Of a stretch of 64,000 nucleotides of DNA, positions 1 through 12,757 are shown piece by piece. The stretch's first letter is position 1. Each line of letters starts with the position of its first letter. A model generated the notes under the pieces. The model was not told the DNA's origin and ran no database searches. It worked only from the letters and a program-made list of their open reading frames with translations. This stretch comes from Terebella lapidaria (taxonomy: Eukaryota > Annelida > Polychaeta > Terebellida > Terebellidae): positions 22,816,209 through 22,880,208 of the forward strand of contig OX424562.1 of the NCBI GenBank assembly GCA_949152475.1, in the 5' to 3' direction. A program made the position numbers and the translations under genes.

Positions 1-470
1 ATGCACGTAGTCAATGGTCACTCACCAGTAGCATATGGCTCACGGTGTTATGAGCGACCGTCTAGCACATTCACACATTTTGAAATTCCGTAATCGTGTC
101 ACGGCAGATGCTCCGTGTGGTGAATGCCTCACAATAGTAGTCCTTCCAAACACTGATTAGCTTTGCAATGATGCTCTTTGTTATCGCGTGTCATTCGCGC
201 ATCTGTATCCTGTAGCACATATCAGATGTGCTCGTGTGGCCGAAATAATAAGAATACTATTCTATTTCAAATACTATTTCATACTATTTGTCATTATCAC
301 AACACTATTTTTCTACACATGGATCATATTGGATGAGCCAAACATCAAATTACACTTGATGAAGAACGACAATGATGATCAAACTACGGTGGCTCCAATT
401 TGCAATCAATTTCCTCTGCGTTTATACACTTTAACAAAAAACAATGTGATCGAATTCATGGACGTCACAA
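1..470. other. Unassigned AT-rich sequence, no gene seen
   Basis: I see no convincing exon here. An open frame from 188 to 535 has no recognisable domain and runs into the minisatellite, so I do not call it. From about 385 the text matches the segment that starts near 1563 (the CTACGGTGGCTC motif followed by similar AT-rich sequence), so the last 85 bases are the head of a repeat element whose second copy begins at 1551. Confidence 0.5.
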
Positions 471-1495
471 TTATTTCTGACGCGTCAATTTCTGATGCAG
501 CAAAAATATTCGTGACGCATCACAAATACATTTAAACAATTTCTGACGCACCACAAATATTTCTGATACGTCATAGATCATTTCTGATGCAGCAAAAATA
601 TTTGTGACGCATCACAAATTATTTTTGACGCAGCACAAATATTTGTGATGCATCACAAATCATTTCTGATGCAGCACACATATTTCTGATGCATCACAAA
701 TGAATTCTGTTTCAGCACAAATATTCCTGACGCATCACAAATGATTTCTGATGCAGCACAAATATTTCTGATGCAGCACAAATATTTCTGATGCGTCACA
801 AATGCCTTTAGACAATTTCTGATGCAGCACAAATATTCATGATGCGTCACAAATCATTTCTGATGCAGCACAAACATTTCTGATGAGTCACAAATGATTT
901 CTGATGCAGCACAAATATTTCTGATGCAGCACAAATATTTCTGATGCTTCACAAATACCCTTAGACAATTTCCGACGTAGCACAATTTTTCCTGACGCAT
1001 CCTAACGCATTTCCTGACGCAGCACAATTATTTCTGATGCGTCACTAATGATTTCTGATGCAGCACAAATATTTCTGATGCGTCACAAATACCTTTAGAC
1101 AATTTTTGACGCAGTACAAATATTCCTGATGTATGTCCTGACTTAAATATTTAAGTCGCGACAGAAATATTTGTGTCGCAGCACAAATGATTTGTGTCAT
1201 GACTAGAATATTTGTGTTGCGACAGAAATATTTGTGTCGCAGGACAAATCATTTCTGTCATTACTTTACTATTTGTGTCGTGACAGTAATATTTATGTCA
1301 CGACTAAAATTATTTCTGTCACAGCACAAAGATTTGTGTTGCAGCAGAAATGATTTCTGTCGTGACTTTAATATTTGTGTCAGGACTTAAATATTTGTGT
1401 CACGACAGAAATATTTATGTCGTGACTAAAAAGATTTCTGTCGCAGCACAAATATTTGTGTCGCGACAGGAATATTTGTGCTGCATGTGAACTTA
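471..1495. repeat. Quasi-palindromic ~20-bp minisatellite, block 1
   Basis: This is a tandem array of roughly 20-bp units of the form ATTTcTGatGCagCACAAAT, alternating with a GACGCATCACAAAT variant so that the higher-order period is about 40 bp. Each unit is an imperfect palindrome (ATTTGTG/CACAAAT ends). From about 1140 the array switches to a second unit type with a GTCGCGAC core, which is a perfect palindrome. Open frames in this stretch are products of the repeat. Confidence 0.9.
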
Positions 1496-1550
1496 ATTAT
1501 TTATTTTCGTAATGTTACTTCCAAAATGCGAGAACAATCATGTCATTTAG

Positions 1551-2030
1551 GAGCCACCGTACTACGGTGGCTCTGAATTGCCATCAATTTTATCTGAGTT
1601 TTTTACACTTCAACGAAAACAAATATAACTACATGGATGTCACAAATGATTTCTGATGCAGCACAAATGTTCTGACGCATCACAAATGATTTCTGATGCA
1701 GCACAAATATTTTTGGCGCATCACAAATGATTTCTGATGCAGCACAAATATTTCTGACGCATCACAAATGATTTCTGATGCAGCACAAATATTTGTGATG
1801 CGCCACAAATGATTTCTGATGCAGCACAAATATTTGTGATACATCACAAATGATTCTGACGACACAAATATTTTTAACGCATTACAAATGATTTCTGATG
1901 CAGTACAAATATTTTTGACACATCACAAATGATTTCTGACGCAGCACAAATATTTCTGACGTGCCACAAATGATTTCTGATGCAGCACAGATATTTGTGA
2001 CGCATCACAAATGATTTCTGACTTTGACCT
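1551..2030 (+). repeat. Second copy of minisatellite element, with 23-bp palindromic head
   Basis: A perfect palindrome (11-bp arms, one central base, 1551-1573; arm GAGCCACCGTA) is followed by about 70 bp of AT-rich sequence that also precedes block 1 (from about 385). The same 20-bp minisatellite then runs from about 1640 to 2030. Block 1 keeps only the right half of the palindrome. The shared head plus array suggests a mobile unit rather than simple slippage. Confidence 0.75.
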
Positions 2031-2055
2031 TGAAAGGTAAACACAGCCATTTTTA

Positions 2056-5000
2056 GGTTACCAGACCTATGGTCCGATAACCTATTGGCATGGCGTTGCA
2101 TCAGGCGTTCGTCCGTCGTCCGTCCACATTCTTATCTTTAAAGTTTACGGTCGAATCTTTCTGAAATTTGGTACAAAAATAGCTAAAAATATTCCCGGGA
2201 AAGGTTTTTTTTTTCGTTTTTTCGATTTTCGCATTTTCCTTGAGTGGCGGACATTTTCGTTGAAAAATGCCCAATTTTGAACTTTGGCGGCCAATTTCTC
2301 AAAAACTGTTGAGACAGTTTTGAGATTTTTGATTTAAAAGATTCCCCTTATATACCTCTTTAATATGTATAAGTTTGGTTGCCCTTGAATCGCCGGTCTC
2401 CGTGTGGCGGCCATTTTGAATTTTTGACGAGTCATCGAAAAAAAATAATTTTCGCCCCAAATCGCATTACTATCCATTTTGGGCCATTTCTAGGCATAAA
2501 AAATTTTCACCCTTTGAAAGAAATTTTGGACTTTTCGGCACTTTTTTGACATTAGAGCGTTGGGGGCGAAGCCCCCAACCCTCTACATGTCTATGTGCTG
2601 ACTTTTTCATGGAGGTTTCATGCCAAACTATCGACGCCCGTTTTGGCAGGTAAACGTTTAGACACCTACTCCAAATGAGGATTTTCTTCGTCTTTGACAT
2701 AAAATCTGTCGAATTGATGGCAAACTTCGAATTTTCCACAGATGTATAATGCATAAATCGATGTGTTAGGACTGAGAAAATAACGTAATATCCTCAAATT
2801 ATCCAAAAACGTCCAAAATGGCGGAGCCGATGGAAATTGACGTTCCCAGAATGCAAAGCAAATTTTACCGCAATGACGCGTATTATGGAACACACTATTT
2901 TCTGTGCAGCAATACGTGCATGCATACATCATCTTGCGTGTGACATTCTCTGGCGTTATGATGAAGTAAACACGGTGATTCGTCTGCGACGCCACGGCTA
3001 AATTTACCGTAATTTGACGTTTTGTATCACATAACAATTAAGGTGTTCCATGCGGGGATGCGAATTTTTATTTTAAACTGGCCTTTCAATTCGCCCAGTA
3101 GGCCCTAGGCATATGTATCATGATATCAGATGCAGATATTTCTCATGGTTTTCAATATTTTTTTTATTTTTTTTAAAAAATGAAATACCATTTTAGTAGG
3201 CGTAGATCTATCTGTTACATTGAGTTCAAAATAAATGTTTACTTATTAGGAATATGAATGAAGTAGGCCTATGTTTTTCATCATAATATACTGTCGTGGT
3301 GCTGATGATGTGCTCGAGCTCTAATGTCGTCCCCCGCAGTTAGCTGCATTTTCTTGTTCTGTACTCATAGAACGCTTGAAGATAGAGCTTAGAAATTGGC
3401 ACTTTCAAATGGGAAGTCATATATGGCGACTTGTGTGGTGACCTTGAATTTGACCTTGGATGACCTTGAAAGGTCGAAACAGCCATTCTTGGGTCGAAAA
3501 ATATTCAAATTTGCACCTGGTCTGTATTTTCTCAAAAACTGTCTGATCAGTTTTGAGATTTTTGTTTAAAAAGATTCCTCGTATATGCCTCTGTGACGTG
3601 TATAAATTTTGTTGCCCTTGAATTGCCGATCTCCATGTGGCGGCTATAATGAATTTTTGACAAGTCGGCGAAAAAAATTTTTTTGCCCCAAATCGCATTA
3701 CTATCCATTTTGGGCCATTTCTAGGCAAAAAAAATTTTTCACCCTTTGAAAAAAATTTTGGACTTGGAAAATTTTCGCCACTATTTGCCTTCATAATGGG
3801 AGCTGTCAGGACTGTACTCATAGAACGCTTGAAGATAGAGCTTAGAGTTGGCACTTTCAAATGGGAAGTCATATATGGCGACTTGTGTGGTCAAAACAGC
3901 CATTTTTGGGTCGAAAATGCTCAAATTTGCACCTGGTCTGTATTTTCTCAAAAACTGTCTGATCAGTTTTGAGATATTTGTTTAAAAAGATTCCTCGTAT
4001 ATACCTCTGTGACGTGTATCATTTTTGTTGCCCTCGAATTGCTGATCTCCATGTGACGGCCATATTAAATTTTTGACGAGTCTTTGACTCTTTGAAAAAA
4101 AAATTGGACTTTTTGCCTTCATAATGGGAGCTGTCAGGACTGTACTCATAGAACGCTTGAAGATAGTGCTTAGAAATTAGCACTTTCAAAAGGGAAGTCA
4201 TATATGGCGACTTGTGTGGTGACCTTGAATTTGACCTTGGATGACCTTGAAATGTCAAAACAGCCATTTCTGGGTCGAAAAATGCGCAGATTTGCCTCTA
4301 TAGATAAAATGCTTGCAGATAGAGCTCATGTTTGCATTATGAACATATAGGAAGACATATATGGCACAACTAATGATGAACTTGATGTCAGATGACGTTG
4401 AGTGCCAAATGTCTGACATGGAATGTGTAAATTGACCTGAGCGGCCTAAACGATTCCACCCAGATATATCTTTGTATTATGGAATATCAAATGCCGCACA
4501 CATACATGTAATGGTGACATCGAAGTTCACACGGATGACCTTGATTGGTAAATCTCAAGGTCATATGTTCACACTGCGAATCTTGGTAAATCTCAAGGTC
4601 TGTTACCTGCCAATGCTGCCATGGCCAAACCAAAATTGTCCGGTAACCTATCTTAGCCTTTGGACTAATTTTTCAACTTTACAGCCTTTTTTTCTTAACT
4701 TTTATTTCTTTTTTTTCACAGCTAGTTTTTACCTTTACAGCCTCTACAGATGAAATGCCTCAAGTTTGCATTATGAGCATATTGGAAGTAGTACATCGAC
4801 CAACTAATGATGATCTTGGGCCTGACCTTGGATGACCTTGAGTGCTAAATGTCTGGCATGAAACGTAAGTTGGCCTCTGAGGCTTAAACATTTGTACATA
4901 CAGGGTAGGATTGTGTACAAACATATAAGGAGTCATTTATATATGACACATCTTTTGGTGACCTTGAACTTGAACTTAAAGGCTAAATCTCATAGTCTCG

Positions 5001-5190
5001 CCTGACCTGAAGTATGTAAATTGGCCTCTACCAGACAAGATACTTGTTGATAGAGCTTATATGTTTGTATTTTGAACATATATAGAGTCATATGCAACAT
5101 ACCTAATGGTGACATTGAATCTCAAATATGATATGTCACCTACAATGCTTGAAACCTAAACCCATCTTAGCCCGTGGGCCAATTTTTTCC
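2056..5190 (+). mobile_element. GGTTACC-type hairpin element, decayed composite copy
   Basis: The element opens with a terminal hairpin at 2056-2082 (arms GGTTACC..GACC and GGTCCG.TAACC) followed by TATTGGCATGGCG, as in the copies at 35273, 52774 and 54791. An inverted CCGGTAACC at 4640-4648 is followed by a small TTAG..CTAA hairpin and a T-run. A second degenerate end of the same form lies at about 5160-5190, so the copy is composite. The interior holds diverged tandem segments (about 3390-4270) rich in GACCTTGAATTTGACCTTGG. It encodes no recognisable protein and looks non-autonomous. Confidence 0.75.
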
Positions 5191-5216
5191 TAGGCCTAGC
5201 TGTTTAGAAGAAAATT

Positions 5217-5320
5217 GTGTGATTTCCATCACACGGAATTAATCATGACTTGTCTCAGCGTGTGATCAAGGATCCTATATTTGTATAGGATCCTTGGTTC
5301 AGTATAGGATCCTTGGTGTG
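5217..5320. repeat. Pair of short perfect hairpins
   Basis: GTGTGAT and ATCACAC flank a TTCC loop at 5217-5234. A perfect 13-bp stem (CAAGGATCCTATA, 5267-5279, and its complement 5284-5296) has a TTTG loop, and a third copy of one arm follows at about 5302-5315. This is possibly the edge of a small inverted-repeat element. I see no coding content. Confidence 0.7.
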
Positions 5321-7740
5321 ATGTCGCAAAATCTCCGACTGTGGATAATCACCGACGTCATAGCTCGGCGTCCCATGGCGATAATAGGGAAGATCTATAC
5401 GTGTGGGTGGATCCACTGCTGTGTGACTAGTAGGCTACCGTCTGGTATTAGACTGATATTCTCTCGTTCTGTCCAGAAAAGATTCAAATAATATGATTTC
5501 AGTTATTTCCAAGGTAATACGAGGTCGATCAGCACCGTGACAAAACTTATATTTGTTATCCAATGGACTCCTGATTTATAATAAAACGACTCAACAACAT
5601 AATAAACATACCTATTAGTGAATGGTAAGAATTTCGCTATTAAGCATAAGCTTTGAAAGTGTTGAATTGTTCGGACAGAAGAACAATCATTGGATTAATT
5701 CTAACACAAATCCTTTCAACAGAAGCCTTCAACGCACCCCAAAATGTGTTGTTATTGTACATGCGTGAATCTCCGATCACATTATAACCCTGAAGACATT
5801 TCTCCTCCTTGGTGAACAAATGTTTATCACTATTATTAGTAATACCTCATTATTTCTGCACGTTTGTAAACCCAACGACGTCCTTCAGTGATACCACAGC
5901 ACAGTACAGGTCTTGGCGATATCGCGAGACTTCTGTCAGAGACGGGTGACGGAGATGAATATGTAACTAGCATGACATGCACGATTTACAGGCATGCGCA
6001 TCAGCATGAAAATGAGATAAAATAATTTGATAACGCACGAATCAACACTTTTTCACTGGGAAATAAGGCGACTTTCTCATTGTAGATTTTATAATGAATG
6101 GAACTACAAGTATGGAAATATGTGCTAATTAAATGGTAAAGGAAGTCAGACCTAGCATTTTTTTTTAAAAAACCCTTAAAAGAAAGGGTTTCAGAAATAG
6201 AGAAACCCCGGGGAACAGGGGGTTATTCAAGATGGTCTGGCAGCTATGTTGAATCACCCCTGTTTGTCGAGGGGTTTCTCTCTTAAATCATACAGAAAAC
6301 AATGGAAATATGGTTAAACAAAGAAGCAATCATGCGATTCTGAAAGTACTATGCACGAATAGTCCTATGTCAATTTTAAATGTAAACACGCTCGGGCAAG
6401 TCAGCTGGTCATAACGCGTTCAAAAAGAGAAGATACGGTGATATCCCCAATCATTTAAGCAATCAGTATTTATATATTTGTGCTTTGAGAGAAAATGAAG
6501 AGTTTTCTGGAATTGCAACTCCCTGGGGGTCATCATCTGAGAGCAACGATACACACGTACTTGATTCATGCCAATGTACCTGCGCGAAAGAAATTGTAGA
6601 TCGCCAAAATCATACTTGTCTGAACTACAAATTAAGATCACTTAGCCTAATATTTTGATTGTGTGATATTGAATGATGATCTTATTGTCTTCATAGAATA
6701 ATCACATCTAGGTTACCTTCCCTCTTATTGATTGCAAACTTTTTTTCTTTTATTTTGCAGGAGGTCTGTTCCGGTATAAATTAGCCGTTTCACGTTTGAC
6801 ACCCTTGTGGAGTGACACTGTCGTGCCAGTTAATACGATCAGATACGGGATGGGATCTCCAATAGTTATGACGCTAGAATAAGTATACTTTGATTTTTTA
6901 ACTTGTTTTCACCGGTTCTTGTTCACAAGGAGTTGGCTATCTACTTCAATGTTAAATTTCAGCCCAAAACAGGATCTCGAGTATCTGAATATTTTCGAGT
7001 ATTTTGTCATGTTTACATCCATCAGAATTCGAAGTATTATTGTAAGTTTGCACCATGAGACGCACTAGGGTGTAATCTGCACAAACATTTCGATTTTGAA
7101 AGACTGCACCGCTACAAAACCGAGCAAATGCACAAAATTATGTGCGGACCCAGAAATTGAATGGCAGGGCAGCGCTGAATTCAACATTACAGTAGATTGC
7201 CAACTTTTGCATTTTCGTGATAGAAGTCTGAAATTCGGTAGAAAATTGCCGTTTGACTCCCAGGTGACGTTCACCAAGCATAGAACAATACCATTTTGCA
7301 TCGAAAAAAAATATCAGCGAAAAACAGTGTAAACGAGTTAGAAAAATCGAAACCCCTGGCGACATCATAAGCGTCTAGATATCGTTACACCAACTATCCT
7401 CCAAATTTGATAAAGCCCATTGTCTTCCGTATATAGTCATATTGTTTGGACTCCGTACCAAACAGTAAGTAAACAGGTTTTCAACATCCTATTAATGAGT
7501 ATAATGTGTTTACATATTTTAGACCTCGCGTCCACGATGCATTCAACTAAAACAAGCCAGTACACTGGAGTTCATTCCCGTTCACATATTAAATAACTAA
7601 TGAGTAAATAAAGGCTAATTCGTTATTGTTATCTAGGTGTATATATGGTGGAGTTTTTGTCAAAGTTACCCAGATCTATGATGCGTATCGTGGGCACGAA
7701 TTAGGCCATCCTTCTGTAAAAATTGAATAAATAAAATCTA
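5321..7740. other. Spacer without a recognisable gene
   Basis: I read both strands and found no exon with a known domain. Short open frames near 6420-6641 and 7065-7368 overlap one another on opposite strands and look fortuitous. The only structured item is the long inverted repeat at 6199-6281. Confidence 0.5.
6199..6281. repeat. Long hairpin with ~32-bp arms (MITE-like)
   Basis: The arms begin AGAGAAACCCC (6199) and end GGGGTTTCTCT (6281), with an 18-base loop. Pairing continues through GGGAACAGGGG against CCCCTGTTTGTC and through TTCAA/TTGAA. A diverged relative with the same AGGGGTTTCT core and the same AAATCATAC flank lies at about 25870-25945, so this is a dispersed family. Confidence 0.75.
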
Positions 7741-7761
7741 ATGTCAGTGCGCGACAGACAT

Positions 7762-7829
7762 TATAATGCTGGCTTCGTCTGCTATACCCTAGAACTCACT
7801 CAAGCGTGACAATTTTGTCACGAATCTTT
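7762..7829 (+). promoter_or_regulatory. Conserved upstream block of collagen gene A
   Basis: TATAATG (7762), GCTTCGTCTG (7772-7781) and TTGTCACGAATCTTT (7815-7829) recur upstream of paralogue B at 15807, 15822 and 15865. The spacing between the second and third motifs is 43 bases start to start in both genes. In gene A the last motif is part of a 16-base palindrome (GTGACAA/TTGTCAC, 7806-7821). Because the surrounding DNA has diverged, this looks like shared promoter or 5' UTR control, about 200 bases before the ATG. Confidence 0.6.
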
Positions 7830-8013
7830 TAAAAATAATCCTGTTTTTATTTTGCTATTTTGTTGTCGGCCGCACGATTTCGACCGACTTGTTGTCGCTC
7901 TGTCGGGCCATCAGTTAGTTTACTCGACGTACTGGTGATCGTTATGTTGGATTTGTGAACCTGTACTACCATATTTGAGCCAGGACATCCGCGCACACGG
8001 ATCACACGGAATA

Positions 8014-11000
8014 ATGACGTCCATTTTATCGTGCATCCTGGTTGTGGCTGCAGGTATTTTGTTGTCATAAGCACATGTCTATAGCTCTTGAGTATTGAAA
8101 ACAAATAGTATCAAAATTATACACTTCCACTGATGCAATTCGTTGTTTTATATCACAGTCCAAAGTGTTTGTACACATAGAGGCCTATATCAATAGTATA
8201 CTAATATCACCAATTACTTATAATTGGTGATATTATTGTATAATTAATTGGCGGTATCGACAATTCTATTTATAGATGGTAAATATCAATTGTTTTACTT
8301 CCAGTATGCATACAAAGCAGAGCACAGGTGTTCCAGATGGGCCGGACGGTAAATTTGTTTAAAGATTATAGAGTTTACAGCCTAATAACTAGTGTAGGGC
8401 TATCATACATCGGCTACCAACCAGTGCCTTCGAATAGTGCTGATTGAAATTGATGGTTTCTACATTATATTCACTCGTAGATTATTGTAATCATTACGTA
8501 TATTGAATGATCTTTCAGGGAGCGACTGGGCATACTGGGCCAACAGGAAGAACGGGTGCCACTGGACCCACAGGTAACCCTGGTCCGTCTGGGCCTAGAG
8601 GGCCTGCCGGTGCTCGGGGCGTACCAGCTCAAGAGTCGGGTCCCGGCCCGGTTGGCATGCCAGGTCTAGCCGGTGCACCGGGTCGCCGAGGACCATCGGG
8701 CCCCTCAGGTTACCCGGGCCCACGAGGACCCCGTGGTCCCCCAGGACAGTCCTCTGGGAGTGGTCCACAGGGAGCCGCTGGCGTGCCGGGCTCTTCAGGT
8801 CATTCAGGCCCCAGAGGACCTAGTGGTCCCTCCGGACCGAGAGGACTTCCCGGGTCTCGGGGAGCTCCAGGTGCACCAGGGCGTATGGGAGCAACTGGTG
8901 GTACGGGACCTGCGGGTTACATGGGACCATCAGGTCGAGGCGGTCCCAGGGGAGACAGAGGTCCGCCAGGACTCGCTGGACCACCTGGCATCGTCCTCAT
9001 GGACCGGATTGTCCAGCCTCAACAGCAACAGAGCGCCAATGGTGAATATACTAGTAGTTTGTTCTATTTTTCTAAAGTTCGCCAGACCAGAAAAGTAAGC
9101 TCTCGATGGAAATATATGAACTCCTTGCTCGATTAACGATGATTTTAATGCCTGTATATGTATACCAGTGGCATATAAATGTATAATAGAGATGTATGAA
9201 GATCGCAAAAGATTATCGTCAATGGAAGAATGTAAATATAATGATTTCCCTTGATAAGTGGGAGACACATGTAGTTTGGTTTCAGCCATGTTTCCACTGA
9301 GACCGTAGTTTTCTCGGAATCACAAACTTCCATTATCTGTTTGATAGTATCGTGCATGGGGTTAGTTCTGTCCGCCTATTCATTTTCATATTGAATGAGT
9401 CATTTTTTTACGATTTTACAACCAAAATGTTTCAAAAATGGCTGTGGAGCACCCTTCGAAGATGGAGCCTCTATTAGTATTAAAGTTGGAATCAATTTTA
9501 TAATCAGCCAAATCTAGCATTCTTGTTTGTCACGCAAACTTGAAAGTACATCTCGAGATTGTCAGGAATAAACAGGAAACATGTACAACTCGACGACAGA
9601 TAATCAGAAAATCGCCGTTAACTGTGCATGAAAACATCGGATAGAGAATGATCGGCCTGCATTCATTGCCGGTTGCCACAGTATCTACACTAGTACCAAT
9701 GACGTCACAAGATTGTGGATAGATCTCGCCTGCAGCGCGGGCCGCTTTGAAGAAAAAATGGATGCGGCCCGAGTTTGACTCTTGATTTTTGCAACTCAAT
9801 TTAGGCACATAATACATATTTTCGGACCAAAAATTTGCACGAATTCTCATTCTATAGACAAAATATTGCTATTGCAGACTGAATAAATTTTGTCAATTCT
9901 AAAAGTGATTATAGCTTTAACAGGAATATGCACATAACCGTGGAGCATTAGACCCGAATCACCCTTATAGAATCAGGATATGTTACCAACACTCAGTTAA
10001 AACAATTTACCTTTAAATTCCGTAAAACACTGAAGCATTTTTGTACTTTAGCTACACATTGTCGAATAATAATGTCAAATATTTCAGTTTTATACATTCA
10101 AAATAACGCCCTTGAATTTGGCATCGGATGACTTCCAGAGGACAATGAACATTTAGTGTATTCCATCATATCATTCTCCGACAGTGCACTGGAATATTAA
10201 ATACAAAGTGAATGTTGTATCTATAACTAGACGTCAAGGCCTAAAGATGCCTTGGAGGCATTTCGGTGTGATGAATAATTTATAATACTAGATATCGACG
10301 AAAATGAAAAATGTCGACAAATTTCGGGTCAAGGTCAAAGTTCATCCATAATACCCGCTAGACATGTTTGTCTAGGGCGACGAGTCCGAAAATACCATCC
10401 GTTTCGCTCTACGACGCACCGTTTCCGAGATATCGACGAAAACAAAAACTGCCGACTCGGCAAAAAAATTTCGGGTCAAGGTCAAAGTTAATCCATAATA
10501 CCCCTTAGACATGTTTGTCCAGGGCGACGAGTCCGAAAGTAACGTCCGTTTCGCTCTACGACGCACCGTTTCCGAGATATCGACGAAAACGAAAAATGCC
10601 GACTCGGCAAAAAAATTTCGGGTCAAGGTCAAAGTTCATCAATAATTCCCCTTAGACATGTTTGTCTAGTGCGACGAGTCCGAAAATAACGTCCGTTTCG
10701 CTCTACGACGCACCGTTTCCGAGCTATCGCCGAAAACGAAAAATGCCGACTCGGCAAAAAAATTTCGGGTCAAGGTCAAAGTTCATCAATAATTCCCCTT
10801 AGACATGTTTGTCTAGTGCGACGAGTCCGAAAATAACGTCCGTTTCGCTCTACGACGCACCGTTTCCGAGATATCGACGAAAACGAAAAATGCCGACTCG
10901 GCAAAAAAATTTCGAGTCAAGGTCAAAGTTCATCCATAATACCCCTTAGACATGTTTGTCTAGTGCGACGAGTCCGAAAATAACGTCCGTTTCGCTCTAC

Positions 11001-12724
11001 GACGCACCGTTTCCGAGATATCGACGAAAACGAAAAATGCCGACTCGGCAAAAAAATTTCGGGTCAAGGTCAAAGTTCATCCATAATACCCCTTAGACAT
11101 GTTTGTCCAGTGCGACGAGTCCGAAATTAACGTCCGTTTCGCTGTACGACGCACCGTTTCCGAGATAATGACGAAAACGAAAAATGCCGACTCGGCAAAA
11201 AAATTTCGGGTCAAGGTCAAAGTTCATCAATAATACCCCTTAGACATGTTTGTCTAGTGCGACGAATCCGAAAATAACGTCCGTTTCGCTCTACGACGCA
11301 CCGTTTCCGAGATATCGACGAAAACGAAAAATGCCGACTCGGCAAAAAAATTTCGGGTCAAGGTCAAAGTTCATCCATAATTCCCCTTAGACATGTTTGT
11401 CTAGTGCGACGAGTCCGAAAATAACGTCTGTTTCGCTCTACGACGCACCGTTTCCGAGATATCGACGAAACTAAAAAAATGCCGACTCGGCAAAAAAATT
11501 TCGGGTCAAGGTCAAAGTTCATCCATAATTCCCCGTAGACATGTTTGTCTAGTGCGACGAGTCCGAAAATAACGTCCGTTTCGCTCTACGACGCACCGTT
11601 TCCGAGATATCGACGAAAACGAAAAATGCCGACTCGGCAAAAAAATTTCGGGTCAAGGTCAAAGTTCATCCATAATACCCCTTAGACATGTTTGTCTAGT
11701 GCGACGAGTCCGAAAATAACGTCCGTTTCGCTCTACGACGCACCGTTTCCGAGATATCGACGAAAACGAAAAATGCCGACTCGGCAAAAAAATTTCGGGT
11801 CAAGGTCAAAGTTCATCCATAATACCCTTTAGACATGTTTGTCTAGTGCGACGAGTCCGAAAATAACGTCCGTTTCGCTCTACGACGCACCGTTTCCGAG
11901 ATATCGACGAAAACGAAAAATGCCGACTCGGCAAAAAAATTTCGGGTCAAGGTCAAAGTTCATCCATAATACCCCTTAGACATGTTTGTCTAGGGCGACG
12001 AGTCCGAAAATAACGTCCGTTTCGCTCTACGACGCACCGTTTCCGAGATATGCAGGATGAATCAAGGATGACTCAGCAAAAAATTATTTCGACCTCTAGG
12101 TCAAAGGTCGTTTGAGGTATCGATCCCAAAATCAATAGGGTTCTTCCCTGGTGATATATAAACCTCCGTGCAAAATTCTGCAACTATTGCCTGAATATTT
12201 TTTGAGTTATCGTCCGGAAACCAAGTTCCTCGATTTCATCCTCACGGACCTCACGGACCTCGGAGCCGGATCAAAAAAAAAAGTACACCCTAGAGATGTT
12301 TGTCTAGGGCGACGAGTCCGAAAATAACGTCCGTTTCGCTCTACGACGCACGGTTTCCGAGATATGCAGGAAGCCTCAAGGATGAATCAGCAAAAAATTA
12401 TTTTGACCTCTAGGTCAAAGGTCGTTTGACGGATCGATCCCAAAATCAAAAGGGTTCTTCCCTGGTGGCATATGAACCTCCATGCAGAGTTCTGCAACTA
12501 TTGCATAAATATTTTTCCAGTTATCGTCCGGAAACCAAGTCTTAAAATTAGCCTTGATTTCATCCTCACGGACCTCACGGACCTCCGATCCGGCTCAAAA
12601 AGAATAGGGTTCTTCCTCATATCATTTCTGACTTGCGGTGAAAATTTGACAAGGATCCGTCAAGGCAATCTAAAGTTATCGTCCGGAAACCAAAAGTGGC
12701 GGAAGAAGAAAAAAAAGAAAAAAG

Positions 12725-12757
<33 letters not shown>

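Noticed and set aside
188-535. 115-codon open frame at the left edge
   Set aside because: It has no signal of a known family, runs into the minisatellite, and has no splice or context support.
8507-8518. ATG ATC TTT CAG as the start of the collagen gene
   Set aside because: TTTCAG is the splice acceptor of exon 3; the paralogue has the same arrangement, and the true start lies in a signal-peptide exon upstream.
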